From: CAZJUO01 sp964549245
GTDB lineage: Bacteria > Patescibacteriota > Patescibacteriia > UBA10025 > JAHIVO01
DNA: 20,623 nucleotides
Direction: 5' to 3'
Assembly: GCA_964549245.1 (NCBI GenBank)
Contig: CAZJUO010000018.1
Location: forward strand, 1 to 20,623
Of this stretch, positions 19,722 to 20,623 are shown piece after piece (the stretch's first letter is position 1; each line of letters begins with the position of its first letter). The translations under genes and the position numbers were made by a program. The notes under the pieces are model-generated. The model ran no database searches, was not told where the DNA came from, and saw nothing but the letters and a program-made list of their open reading frames with translations.

Positions 19722-20451
19722 TAAGCACGGATTAACCAAAAGTGAAGCCAGCATTTATTTGGCTGTCTTGGAATTGGGCAAGACCAATGTTTCCGATATC
19801 GCCCAAAAAACAGGTATTAACCGGCGTAATATTTACGATTCGCTGAATATGCTGTTGGACAAAGGCTTGCTCTTCCAAGTAATCGGAGAGCGGGAAGGGT
19901 CGTACGCTGCCGTAGCGCCGGAAAAGCTATTGGAATTGATACAGTCAAAAGAAATCGCCCTGGAAAAGATCATGCCGGATTTGCAGCAGCAGTACAAAAC
20001 CCATAAGGCTAAAGAAGCAGCGGTGATTTATAAAGGCGTAGAGGGTTTTAAACGATACCTAAACGATATTCTGGAAGCCGGTGAGGATGTTTATTGCCTG
20101 GGCGCCAAAGGCGGTTGGGGGTGCGACAAGCTGGGAAAGTTTTCCACCTGGTTTGAGGAGCAGCGCATAGCGCAAAAGATAAAAGTGTATAACTTGTTTG
20201 ACCATGAAATGAAGAAGTACGTTAGCCAGAAAAAACCATTGTATAACGTTTTTTCCGAGAATCGTTTGCTGGCGCCGGAATTTTCGACTAACTCCGCGGT
20301 GGACATCTTCGGCGATACGGTGGTTACTTTTACTGGGCTGTCTCCTGAACAATTTGAAGATGACGTTACTTTGTTTGTTATTACCAGCCGGGGGATAGCT
20401 TCGGCCTGGCGGGTGTGGTTTGATTTGATGTGGCAGCGGAGCGGTTCGTAG
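19693..20451 (+). CDS. TrmB-family transcriptional regulator, copy 2
   Basis: A paralogue of the preceding gene (252 aa). The winged helix LTKSEASIYLAVLELGKTNVSDIAQKTGINRRNIYDSLNMLLDKGLL (14-60) has nearly the same recognition helix (NRRNIYDSLN). The effector domain shares FDHEM and APEFSTNSAVDIFGDTVVTF with copy 1, and the same final W.VWF..MWQ pattern. Tandem duplication is the simplest origin. The start at 19693 overlaps copy 1 by 29 bases in another frame. Two similar regulators made together could form heterodimers or serve similar operators; this is inference. Confidence 0.88.
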   Translation: MDQAAANILDKHGLTKSEASIYLAVLELGKTNVSDIAQKTGINRRNIYDSLNMLLDKGLLFQVIGEREGSYAAVAPEKLLELIQSKEIALEKIMPDLQQQYKTHKAKEAAVIYKGVEGFKRYLNDILEAGEDVYCLGAKGGWGCDKLGKFSTWFEEQRIAQKIKVYNLFDHEMKKYVSQKKPLYNVFSENRLLAPEFSTNSAVDIFGDTVVTFTGLSPEQFEDDVTLFVITSRGIASAWRVWFDLMWQRSGS

Positions 20452-20519
20452 CACAGGGATATGCTGCTCGTGAGTGAGATGTAGTTATTGTAATATTCAG
20501 CTTAAGAATAAATATTCAT

Positions 20520-20547
20520 TTACTTTTCTATTCGCCCAGAAAAGTAA
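20520..20547. repeat. 10-bp hairpin after the TrmB pair
   Basis: TTACTTTTCT (20520-20529) pairs perfectly with AGAAAAGTAA (20538-20547) around an 8-base loop. No T-run follows. It lies directly before the palindromic repeat at 20550. Bases 20452-20519 show nothing else. Confidence 0.55.
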
Positions 20548-20549
20548 CA

Positions 20550-20589
20550 CCTGTCCGCCATCGCCTACGGCGAAGCCGTGGCAGGCGGG
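20550..20589. repeat. Full copy of a 40-bp dispersed palindromic repeat
   Basis: It starts CCTGTCCGCC and ends GGCAGGCGGG, with an inner hairpin ACGGC-GAA-GCCGT (20567-20579). Its first and last ten bases are the same as the two repeat ends that interrupt the broken tRNA (15204 and 15396), so it defines the element. GC content is far above the surrounding sequence. Confidence 0.75.
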
Positions 20590-20623
20590 AAAGAGGCGCC
20601 ACCAGTGCAAAGAAATCTTTTTG

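Overview
The window reads as a chromosomal segment of a small-genome bacterium, most likely a member of the Candidate Phyla Radiation (Patescibacteria). This is inferred from gene style: a PyrE-like protein with a C-terminal CxxC tail, a four-S1-domain protein, many short orphan proteins, and GC-rich palindromes between genes. No marker comparison was possible. UGA is used as a stop (end of the S1 gene), so the standard bacterial code applies.

Positions 1-2070 (minus strand): a pyrimidine operon, pyrF - pyrE-like - small orphan, with a TTGACA-type promoter, a perfect AT-rich inverted repeat in its leader and a clean terminator. Positions 2039-3680 (minus): rpmF - nusB - rnc. The rpmF promoter shares its -35 box with a promoter firing the other way. 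Positions 3674-5646 (plus): three consecutive single-gene units, each ending in a terminator. They encode two orphans and a receiver-like protein that lacks the phosphoacceptor Asp. Positions 5695-9381 (minus): a tight operon of a metallo-beta-lactamase-fold protein, a one-pass membrane protein and gyrA. Positions 9402-10561 (minus): a 367-aa protein with a TolB/CsgG-like C-terminal domain.

Positions 10611-15043 (plus): the S1-domain protein with a structured leader, ftsH, and a polytopic membrane protein. Positions 15057-15432 (minus): a disordered tRNA locus. An intact tRNA-Ile with anticodon UAU lies between the two halves of a second, broken tRNA whose anticodon loop is interrupted exactly by the ends of a GC-rich palindromic repeat. 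A further tRNA 3' fragment lies beyond. Positions 15527-16899 (plus): a divergent PurM-like protein.

Positions 16908-18688 (minus): three orphans, namely a membrane-anchored protein, a small soluble protein and a secreted beta-rich protein ending in Phe. The last has a promoter whose -10 box lies inside a 25-bp near-palindrome. Positions 18933-20451 (plus): two overlapping TrmB-family paralogues, which are candidates for controlling that promoter. The window ends in a hairpin and a full copy of the 40-bp palindromic repeat.

The informational genes (rpmF, nusB, rnc, gyrA, S1, ftsH) are conventional. The most unusual parts are the tRNA locus, the cassette-like orphan genes and the regulator/secreted-protein neighbourhood.
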